Source: Uliginosibacterium gangwonense (lineage in GTDB: Bacteria > Pseudomonadota > Gammaproteobacteria > Burkholderiales > Rhodocyclaceae). Taken from it: a stretch of DNA of 64,000 nucleotides. The notes under the pieces were generated by a model, which ran no database searches, had not been told where the DNA came from, and saw only the letters and a program-made list of their open reading frames with translations. Position numbers and translations under genes: made by a program. The DNA is taken from NCBI GenBank assembly GCA_005239635.1, contig SBBQ01000013.1, positions 1 through 64,000 on the forward strand, given 5' to 3'. Positions 15,483 through 24,608 of the stretch are shown piece by piece; positions within the stretch are counted from its first letter, which is position 1; every line of letters starts with the position of its first letter.

Positions 15483-16815
15483 ATTGCTCTCCGATTGGGT
15501 TAAAAGAAGCAGTATCGAACTCAGTTTGTGGCTTGAAGTCAACCTGCAACGCGGCCGCATTATGCTCTTGAATCAAACCCGTGTCGTGGTCAGATATTTG
15601 CTCCAAGCCTCTAACCAGTGAAGATGCGCTGGGGTTCTCTACAAACACGCAGCGTTTGCCTGTGCGTTTGCAGAAGTCCTTAACCTTCCAGTAGGCGTTA
15701 TGACTGATGCAGCCCGTCTGGCAAATCACCAAGTCTGCGGCAACCAAACTGGCATCAAGCACGCTTTGGCTGTCTTCCAAGCCACCGTCGTGGTGCGCGA
15801 ACCTGCCGCCGACTCGTTCCACAAGGTCACGATAGTTAGCGATGCTGCCGCTTCGGCCTCCTACGCATAGTACCGTTTTTTGTTGCAAGTACACCGTGAC
15901 GGGTGAAACGCCCGGCTCCATTCGCGCCGCAGCATCAGTTTTCAATTGACTCGATGACTCGCCACTAAGCACATCCAGCGACTTCGTGGCAGAGGCCAGC
16001 TTTTGCCGCAACTCCCTGTTCTGCCGTTCAAGTTCGGCCTGGCGGGCCGTCATCTGCTCTACTTTCTTTTGTAGGAGTATGGCCGCATCGAGGCCGGGGA
16101 TAGATGCCTTCAAGGCACCCATGTCTTCCGACAGAAAAGCCAGGCGGCTGTCCTTGGCCAAGCTTTCAGCTCGGAGTTGCATGAGTTGTGCATTCAGTCG
16201 TTTGATTTCCGAATTCCTGTCTGCCAGCATGCGCGTGCTTCTCTCTTGCACCTTGCCCAGCTCTTTGGTCAGGACTGCATTTTCTTTGAATAGCAGTTCA
16301 AGATTGGTCGAATCGGCTTGCAACATCTCCACTGCATAGTGTTGATACATGTGAATGTTGCTGTATATCAGTTCATCCATGTGTTCATCACATCGTGGAT
16401 GGGTCAGCCCCGCCCATAGCGCACCGGCAACGTCGCCACTTTCAAAAACTTGCTTCCAAAGCAAAGCCAACTCTTCGATAGTTTTGGCGGCCTTGAATTT
16501 GTTGATGGTTTTTGAAAAACGTCGCTCCAGTTCTGCTTGAAGCATCTCGGTGAGGTGGCCTCGGAGTCTACACTCGCTCACAACACTTGTGTGCACAACA
16601 TAGTCTTCCACAAGCACCTCTTTGCCAACTGCTTTTGTGACAATTCGCTTCAGCACATCGATGGGCAAACACACACCGATCACTGGACAATGGCATCGAT
16701 GTGGCAAGTTCCAAAGTCGCCGCCGTCTTGATCCCGTTGATGGTGTCGCTTCGACAGTGTGACTAAGTTTCCCCAAATGCTCGGCAAGGGGTTGATTCGT
16801 GGCGTGGTCGCACAT
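15451..16815 (-). CDS. DUF2325 protein with coiled coil
   Basis: A 454-residue cytoplasmic protein with AAAGGAGA upstream of ATG 16815. Residues ~1-150 contain several Cys/His ('SECRLRGH', 'THPRCDEHM'). Residues ~165-280 form a long coiled coil. The C-terminal ~100 residues are a clear DUF2325 domain ('VLCVGGRSGSIANYRDL', 'FAHHDGGLEDSQ', 'VICQTGCISHNAYW', 'CKRTGKRCVFV'). The function of DUF2325 is not known. Conserved His/Cys residues suggest metal or heme binding. Its place between heme-uptake and iron-storage genes suggests a role in intracellular heme or iron handling (inference). Confidence 0.8.
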   Translation of the reverse strand: MCDHATNQPLAEHLGKLSHTVEATPSTGSRRRRLWNLPHRCHCPVIGVCLPIDVLKRIVTKAVGKEVLVEDYVVHTSVVSECRLRGHLTEMLQAELERRFSKTINKFKAAKTIEELALLWKQVFESGDVAGALWAGLTHPRCDEHMDELIYSNIHMYQHYAVEMLQADSTNLELLFKENAVLTKELGKVQERSTRMLADRNSEIKRLNAQLMQLRAESLAKDSRLAFLSEDMGALKASIPGLDAAILLQKKVEQMTARQAELERQNRELRQKLASATKSLDVLSGESSSQLKTDAAARMEPGVSPVTVYLQQKTVLCVGGRSGSIANYRDLVERVGGRFAHHDGGLEDSQSVLDASLVAADLVICQTGCISHNAYWKVKDFCKRTGKRCVFVENPSASSLVRGLEQISDHDTGLIQEHNAAALQVDFKPQTEFDTASFNPIGEQYGKRKKTSCN

Positions 16816-16832
16816 GGTAATTGATGTCTCCT

Positions 16833-17681
16833 TTAAAAGGTTGGTTTAGGCTGCAAAACCAACTCGCTGCACGGGTCCTGGCGTTGGTGTGGAACTATGG
16901 TGTGGACCACGTCATAGGCTGAGGTAACTGACACGGAACCTTGCTCAATGAAGCCGTGGGCTTGAACACCGCTCCCTCCGACGGCAGCGAGCCAACGAGG
17001 CACACCAATATCTCGGCGCACATGCCCGTTACCAGCGACCAACACCGCTCCTGTCCTGGCGTTTGTTTGCAAAGCGTGTGCCATCCAAATATCTCGCGCC
17101 ACTTGCGCGCTCACCATGCCCCGCACCCTGGATTCAGGCACCCTGCCGCAGTGGCCCGCCTCAATCGCAACTCGCTGGCCTTGGAATAGATCGTCTGGCA
17201 GCGGCTGCAGCAGCCGGTACGTTGCCATGATGTCTGGGTCGAACGCGACGGCGAGGCCGTTTTTCATCACCCCTGCAGCCTCTGCGCGGGAAACGTTTCC
17301 AGCAATCAGAGGAAGGTCATACCGCAGCGCGAGTTCAATAAGCGGTCGGTAATAGGGCCAATCCCACCGCTTCCCGCCCGCACTGCGAATGACACAATCG
17401 GCATCCGCGCACACAGCTTGGGCTTTGCTTAGCGCAGCTTGATTTTCACGGTCGAACTGTTCCATCACCAATGCAGGTCGCCAGCCACCTTCGATGAGGC
17501 GCAGCAGGTATTCGTATCGTCTTTGATGTCCATCGGGGTTGTCATGGACTTCTCCCAATAGCAGTAAGTTCGGGGCCCGTAACACGGGAACAGTAGTGCA
17601 ACCGACGAGAAAAAGAGATAACCAAAGCAGCATATATCCCCGCTGCAACGAGGTGCGCGTCTGCCGGAAAAACTCAGACAT
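16833..17681 (-). CDS. ChaN-family heme-associated lipoprotein
   Basis: Using ATG 17681 the protein is 282 residues with a signal peptide and lipobox 'FLVGC' near residue 28. The EreA/ChaN-type motifs are present: 'LLLGEVHDNPDGHQRR', 'MEQFDRENQ', and 'VLVAGNGHVRRDIGVP'. ChaN proteins are periplasm-facing outer-membrane lipoproteins that bind stacked hemes and are iron-regulated. The upstream ATG at 17750 lies within the VOC gene. It overlaps the VOC gene by 8 bases, in line with translational coupling in the heme operon. Confidence 0.8.
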   Translation of the reverse strand: MSEFFRQTRTSLQRGYMLLWLSLFLVGCTTVPVLRAPNLLLLGEVHDNPDGHQRRYEYLLRLIEGGWRPALVMEQFDRENQAALSKAQAVCADADCVIRSAGGKRWDWPYYRPLIELALRYDLPLIAGNVSRAEAAGVMKNGLAVAFDPDIMATYRLLQPLPDDLFQGQRVAIEAGHCGRVPESRVRGMVSAQVARDIWMAHALQTNARTGAVLVAGNGHVRRDIGVPRWLAAVGGSGVQAHGFIEQGSVSVTSAYDVVHTIVPHQRQDPCSELVLQPKPTF

Positions 17682-18057
17682 GCAAGCCACCCGGTATGTT
17701 CTCGCCAATGATCCAGCAGACCCCGCTCGGATCAGACAGAGAAAAATCACGCATGAAATAGGTCTGTGTCTTGATGGGTGTCAGCCGCACTTGGTATTTT
17801 TCGACCAGCTGCGCTTCGCAGGCCTTGGCATACCATGCCTCCACGTCATTCACCAAAATATGCATTTGAAAACACTGCGCTTGGGCTTGCTCATAAAACT
17901 CTTGCAGCAAGAAACTGCATCCGTCGCAGCTCAGATAGGCAATGCCTCCAGCATTTGAGCGCACTTCAAATCCGAGATCGGAATAAAACGCCAGAGATAC
18001 AGAAAAATCACGAGCAGGAACAAACGCCTTGATTTCGATGATGTCGGTTGCACTCAT
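17674..18057 (-). CDS. VOC-fold (glyoxalase/bleomycin resistance-like) protein
   Basis: A 127-residue vicinal-oxygen-chelate protein made of two beta-alpha-beta-beta-beta repeats: 'IKAFVPARDFSVSLAFYSDLGF' at the start and 'MRDFSLSDPSGVCWII' at the end. The metal-binding pattern is incomplete, as in many stand-alone VOC proteins, so the activity is not predictable. It starts 3 bases after the tonB stop and overlaps chaN, so it belongs to the heme operon. A role in heme or product binding is only contextual. Confidence 0.75.
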   Translation of the reverse strand: MSATDIIEIKAFVPARDFSVSLAFYSDLGFEVRSNAGGIAYLSCDGCSFLLQEFYEQAQAQCFQMHILVNDVEAWYAKACEAQLVEKYQVRLTPIKTQTYFMRDFSLSDPSGVCWIIGENIPGGLHV

Positions 18058-18060
18058 ATG

Positions 18061-18837
18061 TCATCCATTTAATGTGAATCGAATGGGAAATTCCACCCAG
18101 CTGGCCATCCTCTGCTCACCATTCTTGGCAGGAATGAAGCGCCATAGCTTCACAGCACGCAAAGCCGCGTCATCCAACAGGCGGTAGCCGCTGCCTTTTG
18201 CGAGCTTGATTTCAACAGGCAACCCGTCGCTGTCTACCCAAACCCGCAGCCAGACCACACCGCCGACACCTTGTTCACGCAAAAGCATGGGGTAGTCTGG
18301 CTGCGGGTTGTAGGCGTAGTCGGGCCGAGCACTTTGGGAAGGACGCTCGTCAGGTTGTCCTTCTGCGGACATGGCAATCGTCGGGGTGGCATGGCCATCA
18401 CTTCGACTCTGCTCCCCTGCGCTTGCAATCAACCTCGATGCAGTCGTAGGCATGTCTGATGGATTACCACCCAAGCGAACATCGTGAGCCACATCTTCAA
18501 CTGATCTGGTTTCAATACGAACGTCGCGGCTGGGAACAGACTGTTTCGATTGCGGCACTGTTGTCACAGCAACCTGTTGCCGCACTCTTTCTGCGGATGA
18601 AGGTGCCGTTGAGTCTGGTACATCTCTTGTGACTAAGGTGCTTAACGCCAGCATGGGTTCCGTCAAAATCATCACCTCGATCGGTGGGCGCCTGCTTTCA
18701 TTGTCAAGGCTCAGATCAGCTTGAGGGCGCATGATGCATTGTGTCAAGCTAATCAGCACAAGCGCATGCATCGCCACAGAGAACAGAACCGCCGCCCCAG
18801 TGGTGCGTTGAAACCTGAACGGTACCCGCAAAGTCAT
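18061..18837 (-). CDS. tonB: TonB family energy transducer
   Basis: A 258-residue protein with one N-terminal membrane anchor (residues ~14-34), a long periplasmic spacer, and a C-terminal TonB domain (~170-258: 'PDYPMLLREQGVGGVVWLRVWV', 'SGYRLLDDAALRAVKLWRF'). It transmits proton-motive force to the outer-membrane heme receptor at 24609-26801. No exbB/exbD pair is visible in the window, so it would have to use a partner encoded elsewhere. It overlaps hmuV by 4 bases. The spacer is Ser/Thr/Gln-rich instead of the usual Pro-Glu/Pro-Lys. Confidence 0.85.
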   Translation of the reverse strand: MTLRVPFRFQRTTGAAVLFSVAMHALVLISLTQCIMRPQADLSLDNESRRPPIEVMILTEPMLALSTLVTRDVPDSTAPSSAERVRQQVAVTTVPQSKQSVPSRDVRIETRSVEDVAHDVRLGGNPSDMPTTASRLIASAGEQSRSDGHATPTIAMSAEGQPDERPSQSARPDYAYNPQPDYPMLLREQGVGGVVWLRVWVDSDGLPVEIKLAKGSGYRLLDDAALRAVKLWRFIPAKNGEQRMASWVEFPIRFTLNG

Positions 18838-19661
18838 GCCATTGCCCCATCAATAGCACGCCGCCGGGCTGACGTGCGCAGCGGCGTAATGACCAGTGAA
18901 CCTTGTCGGTCGGTGACGCAACTCAGTGAGATGCCATAAAGCGATTCCAGTGCAGGAACGGCCTCTCTGGTGCAGGGAAGATCAGCAACGAGCTTTCCGT
19001 CCTTGACCAATAACAGACGGTCAAAGCCAAGCATGGCCTGATTGATGTCATGCAGGATCGCAACCAGCGCATGGTTGCGAGCAGTAGCGTAAGCATCCAT
19101 GCTGTCCAATAAATCGAACTGCAAGCCGGGATCAAGCGCAGCCAAGGGTTCATCGACCAGAATCAACCCATCATGGGCATCCCACAATTGCGCAAACACT
19201 CTCGCCAATTGAATACGTGCCTGTTCACCGCCAGACAGCGTGTCAAAGCGCTGCCCCAACAAGTGAGCAGCGTGCGCCAGTGACGCGGAAGCTTCAACAA
19301 TGTCCATCAGTTTGGGGTCATGAATGCGAGCAACACGCCCCAATCCAATCACCAAATCGGTTTGAAGTCCGAAAGCCACATCACTGGCTTGCGGAAGTAT
19401 GGCCCGATGGCGGCTCAAGTCGGGCAGGCTCCAGCTTGAGAGCGTTTTCCCGTTGAACAAGACCTGTCCTGTGGCGGGCTTCCATTCGCGTGACATGAGC
19501 TTGAGCAAGGTGGACTTGCCCGCCCCACTGGGGCCGAGGATGGCAATTCGCTCACCCGGTGCAACTTGCAAGGTAAACGACCCAAAGTAACTCGCACCCA
19601 GGTTGATACCCACGGAATCGAGTTGTATCAGTCTGGTTTGCGTTGACGTTTTCATCAACAT
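18834..19661 (-). CDS. hmuV: Heme ABC transporter ATPase HmuV
   Basis: Starting at ATG 19661 just after the permease stop, this is a 275-residue ABC ATPase. Walker A is 'GPSGAGKST', the signature is 'LSGGEQARIQLARV', Walker B is 'GLILVDEPLAALD', and the switch His is in 'VAILHDINQAM'. It energises heme import through HmuU and works with HmuT. The upstream extension to 19793 lies in the permease gene in another frame and is not real. Overlap with tonB (4 bases) and near-contact with hmuU show one operon. Confidence 0.88.
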   Translation of the reverse strand: MLMKTSTQTRLIQLDSVGINLGASYFGSFTLQVAPGERIAILGPSGAGKSTLLKLMSREWKPATGQVLFNGKTLSSWSLPDLSRHRAILPQASDVAFGLQTDLVIGLGRVARIHDPKLMDIVEASASLAHAAHLLGQRFDTLSGGEQARIQLARVFAQLWDAHDGLILVDEPLAALDPGLQFDLLDSMDAYATARNHALVAILHDINQAMLGFDRLLLVKDGKLVADLPCTREAVPALESLYGISLSCVTDRQGSLVITPLRTSARRRAIDGAMA

Positions 19662-19665
19662 GGCA

Positions 19666-20727
19666 TCACCCGATCCGGCCGCGTGCGCCACGCAGCAACA
19701 GCAGGAAGAACGGACTGCCCAGCAGTGCCGTAAAGATACCGACCGGAATTTCAGCGGGAATGGCGATGGTGCGCGCCAAGGTGTCGGCCACAAGCAGTAG
19801 CAGCCCGCCCATCAACATGGACAGCGGTACAACTTGCCTTTGGTCAGCACCTGCCCAAACGCGCACGAGGTGAGGCGCAATCAACCCAATGAAACCGATC
19901 ATCCCGCACCAGGCCACCGAGAACCCGGCCAGCACGGCCACAAGCAAGATGACATGGCTGCGTAGGTGGCTAACATCTACGCCCACATGGGCTGCGGCAG
20001 ATTCTCCAAGGGCCAGCGCGTTCATTGCGCGATCCAGATAGCGCACCCGCCACCAAGCAATCAACAACAGGAAAGTCAGAAGTCCAACCAGCGTCCAATT
20101 GCCCCCAGCCAGTGAACCCAGAGTCCAAAATGAGAGGCTGCGCAACTGTTCATCAGTGGCAAGGTAGGTGCATAAGCCGATGACCGCAGCCGCCAAAGCG
20201 TTCAGCGCAACACCCGTCAGCAGCAGACCAGCGATAGACCCTGGCGTGATCCAACGGGCGATTCGATCCAGCGTGAAACAGACACTCAATGCACCGCCGA
20301 AGGCGGCAGCGGGCAATAGCCAGACGCGCCAAGAGATAGGTAGGGGCAGGTTCAGCCCGGAGAAGACCACAATCGTCAGTGCAGCCGCACAAGCGGCCCC
20401 TGCACTCACTCCCAATAACCCCGGATCAGCCAGAGGATTTCGAAATAACCCTTGCGTCAGCGCACCCGCTAGTCCCAAGGCGGCCCCCACCAGAACAGAA
20501 AAGACGGCCCTGGGCAAACGAATGTTCCACAGCACATAGGCCCCGCCAGCAGATACTTGCTGTTCGCCAAGTCCAATCGCCGATAGCCAATCGCTGGTAT
20601 TTACCGGGACGGCACCGTTTTGGACTGCCACAGCCAGAAACAGCAACAATGCGCCGACAAGCACGTAGCCCGGGCGTGCACGCTTCGATTGTAAAAAAGG
20701 GCGCAACTGGAAGACAAGCGCATTCAT
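19666..20727 (-). CDS. hmuU: Heme ABC transporter permease HmuU (FecCD family)
   Basis: A 353-residue protein with about ten membrane helices. FecCD-family motifs: 'NIRLPRAVFSVLVGAALGLAG', 'QGLFRNPLADPGLLGVSAGA', 'GMIGFIGLIAPHLVR' and the C-terminal 'IAIPAEIPVGIFTALLGSPFF'. It forms the inner-membrane channel (dimer) for heme imported with HmuV. It overlaps hmuT by 4 bases. Confidence 0.9.
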   Translation of the reverse strand: MNALVFQLRPFLQSKRARPGYVLVGALLLFLAVAVQNGAVPVNTSDWLSAIGLGEQQVSAGGAYVLWNIRLPRAVFSVLVGAALGLAGALTQGLFRNPLADPGLLGVSAGAACAAALTIVVFSGLNLPLPISWRVWLLPAAAFGGALSVCFTLDRIARWITPGSIAGLLLTGVALNALAAAVIGLCTYLATDEQLRSLSFWTLGSLAGGNWTLVGLLTFLLLIAWWRVRYLDRAMNALALGESAAAHVGVDVSHLRSHVILLVAVLAGFSVAWCGMIGFIGLIAPHLVRVWAGADQRQVVPLSMLMGGLLLLVADTLARTIAIPAEIPVGIFTALLGSPFFLLLLRGARGRIG

Positions 20728-21629
20728 GTGCGCATCGCCTTTCCAATTACCGCATCCAAAGCGGATACTGCTGCAGCTAAGCGCGGCCCAAAACCCAGGA
20801 GAAACATGGCTTCCAGCGAAATGACACGACGGTTTCGACCTGCAGGGGTTTGCGAAAGTCCAGGCAGTGTCAAGATGCCTTCCACACCGCCTGCGGCCTT
20901 CAACCCTTGATCGGTCAGAAGAACAACGTCCGGTTGTGCAGCGATGACTGCTTCCGGCGTCAAGGGCTTGTACCCAGTGAACCCGTTGATTGCGTTGATA
21001 GCACCGGCATATTCCAGCATGGCGTGGGCACTGGTGTCAGTGCCCGCCACCATGATCTGATTGGGCGTGTGGGCCAGCACAAACAATACCTGCGCAGGTT
21101 TTGTCGTGCGCTGAGCCACTTGGGCACGGGCACGCGCCCACTCTTGCTGCAAGGTTTGTTGCATTGCCGTGGCTTGTGCAACGCGCCCGGTAAGTTCGCC
21201 GACACGCTTGACCCGCTCATTCAATCCTTCAAAGCGGTGATTGGCCGCCAGCACGGTCACGGCAATGCCTGATGCCGACAGTTGCCTGAGCACGGCAGGT
21301 GGCCCCGCATCCTCCGTGGCAATGACTTGTGTGGGTGCCAGCGCCAAGACACCCTCTGCGGACAAGGAGCGCGCATAGCCAACACTCGGCAGCTTTTGTG
21401 CCATCGCTGGATACAGTGAAGTCGTGTCCACACCGACCAGATCAGCGTCGGCCTGCAACGCGAAAACAATCTCTGTCAGTGCACCACCCACGCTGACGAT
21501 GCGGCGGACGTTCGCCGCATGACCGGGGGGCAACGCCAATAGGGCGGTCCAGGCTGTTAGCTGCAGACAGGTCTTTCTACGTTCGGCATTCGGCTGTGCA
21601 GTCTGTTTAAACTGGTTCAAGCGACGCAT
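20724..21629 (-). CDS. hmuT: Periplasmic heme-binding protein HmuT
   Basis: A 301-residue type III solute-binding protein. An N-terminal signal region (~20-38) ends with 'GHAANVRRIVSVGGALTEIV'. The sequence 'VDTTSLYP' supplies the Tyr that ligates heme in this family. The rigid backbone helix and the second lobe ('EAVIAAQPDVVLLTDQGL') are present. It passes heme from the TonB-dependent receptor to HmuUV in the periplasm. It overlaps the hmuS stop by 13 bases. Confidence 0.88.
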   Translation of the reverse strand: MRRLNQFKQTAQPNAERRKTCLQLTAWTALLALPPGHAANVRRIVSVGGALTEIVFALQADADLVGVDTTSLYPAMAQKLPSVGYARSLSAEGVLALAPTQVIATEDAGPPAVLRQLSASGIAVTVLAANHRFEGLNERVKRVGELTGRVAQATAMQQTLQQEWARARAQVAQRTTKPAQVLFVLAHTPNQIMVAGTDTSAHAMLEYAGAINAINGFTGYKPLTPEAVIAAQPDVVLLTDQGLKAAGGVEGILTLPGLSQTPAGRNRRVISLEAMFLLGFGPRLAAAVSALDAVIGKAMRT

Positions 21630-22699
21630 TGCCAGGGCTCCTGCTGAATGTTCTCAATCAACGCACGCCATTCGCACAGTTCACGTTTGCCCGGTTTGCG
21701 CTCGCCAAAGAACATCGCAATAGTGTCACCCTGGGAGTCAAACAATTCAAGCGATGTCACCAGTCCGTCAACCGTGGGCTTCTTGACGACCCAAGCACTG
21801 GCGATATGGTCTTCGCGAAGATGCAGGTTGAAGCCTGGATCAAGCACATTGACCCATGGCCCCATGGCTGCCACTTTCTTGATTGGCCCAGAGTGAATTT
21901 GAATCATGCCGGGATTGCCGACAAACACCATGATGGAAACACCATCGGCTGCCGCTGCTTGCAACAGACTCTGGCAATCATCCGCCTCCACCTTCTGGAC
22001 AAACTTGGGTTCAGCCAAGCGCAGCGCTTGCGTTCGCGTCACACCAAAGCGCTTGAGCATTCCGAAAAAGTCATGGGTGTCGCGCAACGAATCCCATGCC
22101 CGATGAAAACCCGCCACATCAATGGCTGTATCTGGGAGTTCGGCAGAACGTGCCGCTGGGGCCTGTGTGCAGATACCTGCTGCCTGGTTGCTGTCGGCAA
22201 AGTTTGCAACCAGCCCCAGATACGCCTCCACATTGCTCTGTGGCTTCAAGAAGACCTTATGGATGGCAGTACCTTCCGCATCAAAGAATTGCAAGCTACG
22301 CTGCACCCCTTGTTCTGTTTTCTCCACCACACCAAAGCCGTGTGCCCACTGTTGATAGAACACGCGCAGATCAATCTCACCGCCCAGCACCAGCCCCACA
22401 TGTTTTTGGTGGCTGACATTGCGATATACCCCCGTCTTTTCATGGACGCAGGAGGTGTTACGGGTCAAGGCCATAACTTCGCCTAATGACTCCAGCGACG
22501 CTATGATGTTGGGCCAGTCGGGGCGCAAGCGCGTAGGATGCAAGATCACATTGGGGTCGTCGCTAGCGACACCGGCATGGGCTGCAATCAACTCACCCTC
22601 AGAAATCCGCAGTTGTTCGGCAATGTCCCGGTGGCGAGCTTTGCCGCTGCGCCGTAGGGTGGTGAATGTATCTCGAATGGTTTGGGCTGAGCCGTTCAT
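21617..22699 (-). CDS. hmuS: HmuS/HemS heme-degrading or heme-trafficking protein
   Basis: A 360-residue cytoplasmic protein made of two tandem HemS/ChuX-like halves. The axial His lies in 'NVSHQKHVGLVLGGEIDLRVF', the canonical HemS heme-ligand region. The second half has 'SIMVFVGNPGMIQIHSGPI' and 'HLREDHIASAWVVKKPT'. It accepts heme from the importer and degrades it or hands it on. It starts 29 bases downstream of the hugZ stop in the same direction. Confidence 0.88.
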   Translation of the reverse strand: MNGSAQTIRDTFTTLRRSGKARHRDIAEQLRISEGELIAAHAGVASDDPNVILHPTRLRPDWPNIIASLESLGEVMALTRNTSCVHEKTGVYRNVSHQKHVGLVLGGEIDLRVFYQQWAHGFGVVEKTEQGVQRSLQFFDAEGTAIHKVFLKPQSNVEAYLGLVANFADSNQAAGICTQAPAARSAELPDTAIDVAGFHRAWDSLRDTHDFFGMLKRFGVTRTQALRLAEPKFVQKVEADDCQSLLQAAAADGVSIMVFVGNPGMIQIHSGPIKKVAAMGPWVNVLDPGFNLHLREDHIASAWVVKKPTVDGLVTSLELFDSQGDTIAMFFGERKPGKRELCEWRALIENIQQEPWQCVA

Positions 22700-22728
22700 G
22701 AATATCCCCTATTTGCTGCAATTGGTGG

Positions 22729-23280
22729 CTACTGCTTCACCGCGTCCATCGCAGCGGCGGTCGCTTTGTCCGGACTACGATGACCTTGCTCCTTGCGGTG
22801 TTTGATCTCGCGCAAACCCTCACCTTCGAGGGTGTAAGCCTGGGCGAATCCCGCGACATAGCTGCCGCTATGTGGTTGCAACTGGTACAGATGAAAATCT
22901 GCCAGCTTTCGCATCATCCCCATAAAGTTCCCGAACTTCTGGACAAACATGTCCATCAGTGGCTCAAATGCGGGTGAGTCTCGATGGCATTCGATGGCGG
23001 TGCATTGCAGCGTCAATCGACGGCGAGCAAACAGATGCTTGGCCTCTGCTTCACTTTTAATGAACAAGACAGAGCAGCGCCCGCTTGCAGCCAGATTGGC
23101 GGTGTGGGCAGACAATTCGCTGGTGTAGATGTAATAACTTCCTTCGTGTTCGACGTAGGCCGCATAGCTGGCTTCTGGCTCACTGGCGGCATTGCAAGTA
23201 GCAAGATGCAGACTTTGGAAGTGCCCGGGGAAAGTGCGACATTCATTCATCACAGCTTCAAGATTGATCTCTGTGGGCAT
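22729..23280 (-). CDS. HugZ-family heme oxygenase-like protein
   Basis: Taking ATG 23280 with an AAAGG site, this is a 183-residue split-barrel FMN-binding-like protein. The section 'SLHLATCNAASEPEASYAAYV' and 'RRRLTLQCTAIEC' match the heme utilisation HutZ/HugZ family. Those enzymes cleave or bind heme in the cytoplasm. The longer upstream frame (to 23406) crosses the adjacent gene and lacks a ribosome site. With HmuS this gives the operon two cytoplasmic heme-handling proteins. Confidence 0.82.
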   Translation of the reverse strand: MPTEINLEAVMNECRTFPGHFQSLHLATCNAASEPEASYAAYVEHEGSYYIYTSELSAHTANLAASGRCSVLFIKSEAEAKHLFARRRLTLQCTAIECHRDSPAFEPLMDMFVQKFGNFMGMMRKLADFHLYQLQPHSGSYVAGFAQAYTLEGEGLREIKHRKEQGHRSPDKATAAAMDAVKQ

Positions 23281-23302
23281 ATAGACCTTTCGAATACAGT
23301 GT

Positions 23303-24589
23303 TCAGATGAGCGGACGCAATGAGCCGAACACGCCTTGGCTCTCATCTCCAGGGCCTGCGGCGAAATAGAGCGCGTTGGCATCACCCAGGCTGGCACCGT
23401 TTCCAAACTGAAGCCCCCAGAGCCCTTCGATTGCTACTGGCAGGCCTTTGTCACTCTTCAACCAGTCGACGAATTTTGCGGATTGGATGTCGTAGACCGC
23501 GATTCGTCCGCTTCCACCAAAATTCCCCACCAGCAATTTTTCAGAGAAAATCCCAAAGTTGGCGGGTGCAACGGCCATTCCCCAGGGGGCGTTTAAGCGT
23601 TCGTCATCGAACCGAGCCAAAAGCTCGCCATCTAAGCTGTACATTACGACCTTGCCACGATTCGGTCTTTCTCCTTCTGATGCCGCATCGAGGGCATCTT
23701 CTTCAGCGGCTAAGAACTGCGTTGGATGATCGGGATCTTTTTGCGACTTTGCGTACGCTACGAAGACGCGGTCAACATTGCCCACCTTTAGGGTCTGAAC
23801 ATTAAATGGCACATAGTCGCCTGGGGCGGTAGCCCCATTCGAGCCGCTGGCGAACGGGTTCGTGAATCCGGATAAGGCAACTTCTTGCCATTGATCATTG
23901 AACTGCCGCAAGCGTGGTGCTTTGCCAAAGTCTGCGAGCCAAAGGGTTGACCAATTGTCAGGACGAATGGCCATGCCAAAAAACGCCGCTCCGTTGGCAC
24001 TGTCGTCTATTTTGACAACTGCCGGTCCGTCAACTCGAACGGGGGTCGCAAGATTCGCTGGGTTGCGTTCAGTCCAACCCCAAACGATGCCCGAATCTGC
24101 GGCGAACAGAAAGCGCGCCGAACCGCTGAGGTTCACTTCTACGCCATCAACTTGTGCAGGCTGATTGGCCACCCAAAACTTATTGCTGTCAATTGGCGCT
24201 CCATTGAAGACTGTGCCAGTCGCGAATCCGTCATCACTCATGCCAGGCAACTCCACCAGCTTCAGATTGTCTTGCGTCAAGTTGCGCAAGCTGACATTGC
24301 TAGATGCAGAGACATCACCAACAAACTGGTAGGAATATTTGCCTGCCGTCACCCAAAAATGGCCGCCCGCCCCCGCTGGCCGTATGGCGATGCCCCAAGC
24401 ATTGATAAAAGCATCCTCCATTCGAATGGAGCGCAGGGTCGGCATAAAACTGGAAGAACTGGCCGTATCAGCAACCAAGTTGGTCTGTTTATAGCTGTTG
24501 ACTTGTTGATTGCCACCCCCGCACCCGGACACAAGCAAAGGGGCAACAGCTGAAGTTGCGAACAAAGTATTGAAGTCTCTGCGTTTCAT
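23303..24589 (-). CDS. TIGR03118 family beta-propeller-like lipoprotein
   Basis: A 428-residue protein starting at ATG 24589 behind AGGA. The N-terminus has a twin-arginine-like 'MKRRDFNTLF' and a lipobox 'LVSGC' near residue 23, so it may be a Tat-exported lipoprotein. The body carries repeated strand patterns ('AWGIAIRPAGAGGHFWV', 'FFGMAIRPDNWSTLWLADFG', 'APWGMAVAPANFG'), the TIGR03118 arrangement. The function of the family is unknown. Here it is locked inside a heme operon between the receptor and HugZ, so a heme- or hemoprotein-binding surface role is possible. Confidence 0.78.
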   Translation of the reverse strand: MKRRDFNTLFATSAVAPLLVSGCGGGNQQVNSYKQTNLVADTASSSSFMPTLRSIRMEDAFINAWGIAIRPAGAGGHFWVTAGKYSYQFVGDVSASSNVSLRNLTQDNLKLVELPGMSDDGFATGTVFNGAPIDSNKFWVANQPAQVDGVEVNLSGSARFLFAADSGIVWGWTERNPANLATPVRVDGPAVVKIDDSANGAAFFGMAIRPDNWSTLWLADFGKAPRLRQFNDQWQEVALSGFTNPFASGSNGATAPGDYVPFNVQTLKVGNVDRVFVAYAKSQKDPDHPTQFLAAEEDALDAASEGERPNRGKVVMYSLDGELLARFDDERLNAPWGMAVAPANFGIFSEKLLVGNFGGSGRIAVYDIQSAKFVDWLKSDKGLPVAIEGLWGLQFGNGASLGDANALYFAAGPGDESQGVFGSLRPLI

Positions 24590-24608
24590 TTTTTTTCCTA
24601 ATGTGGCC

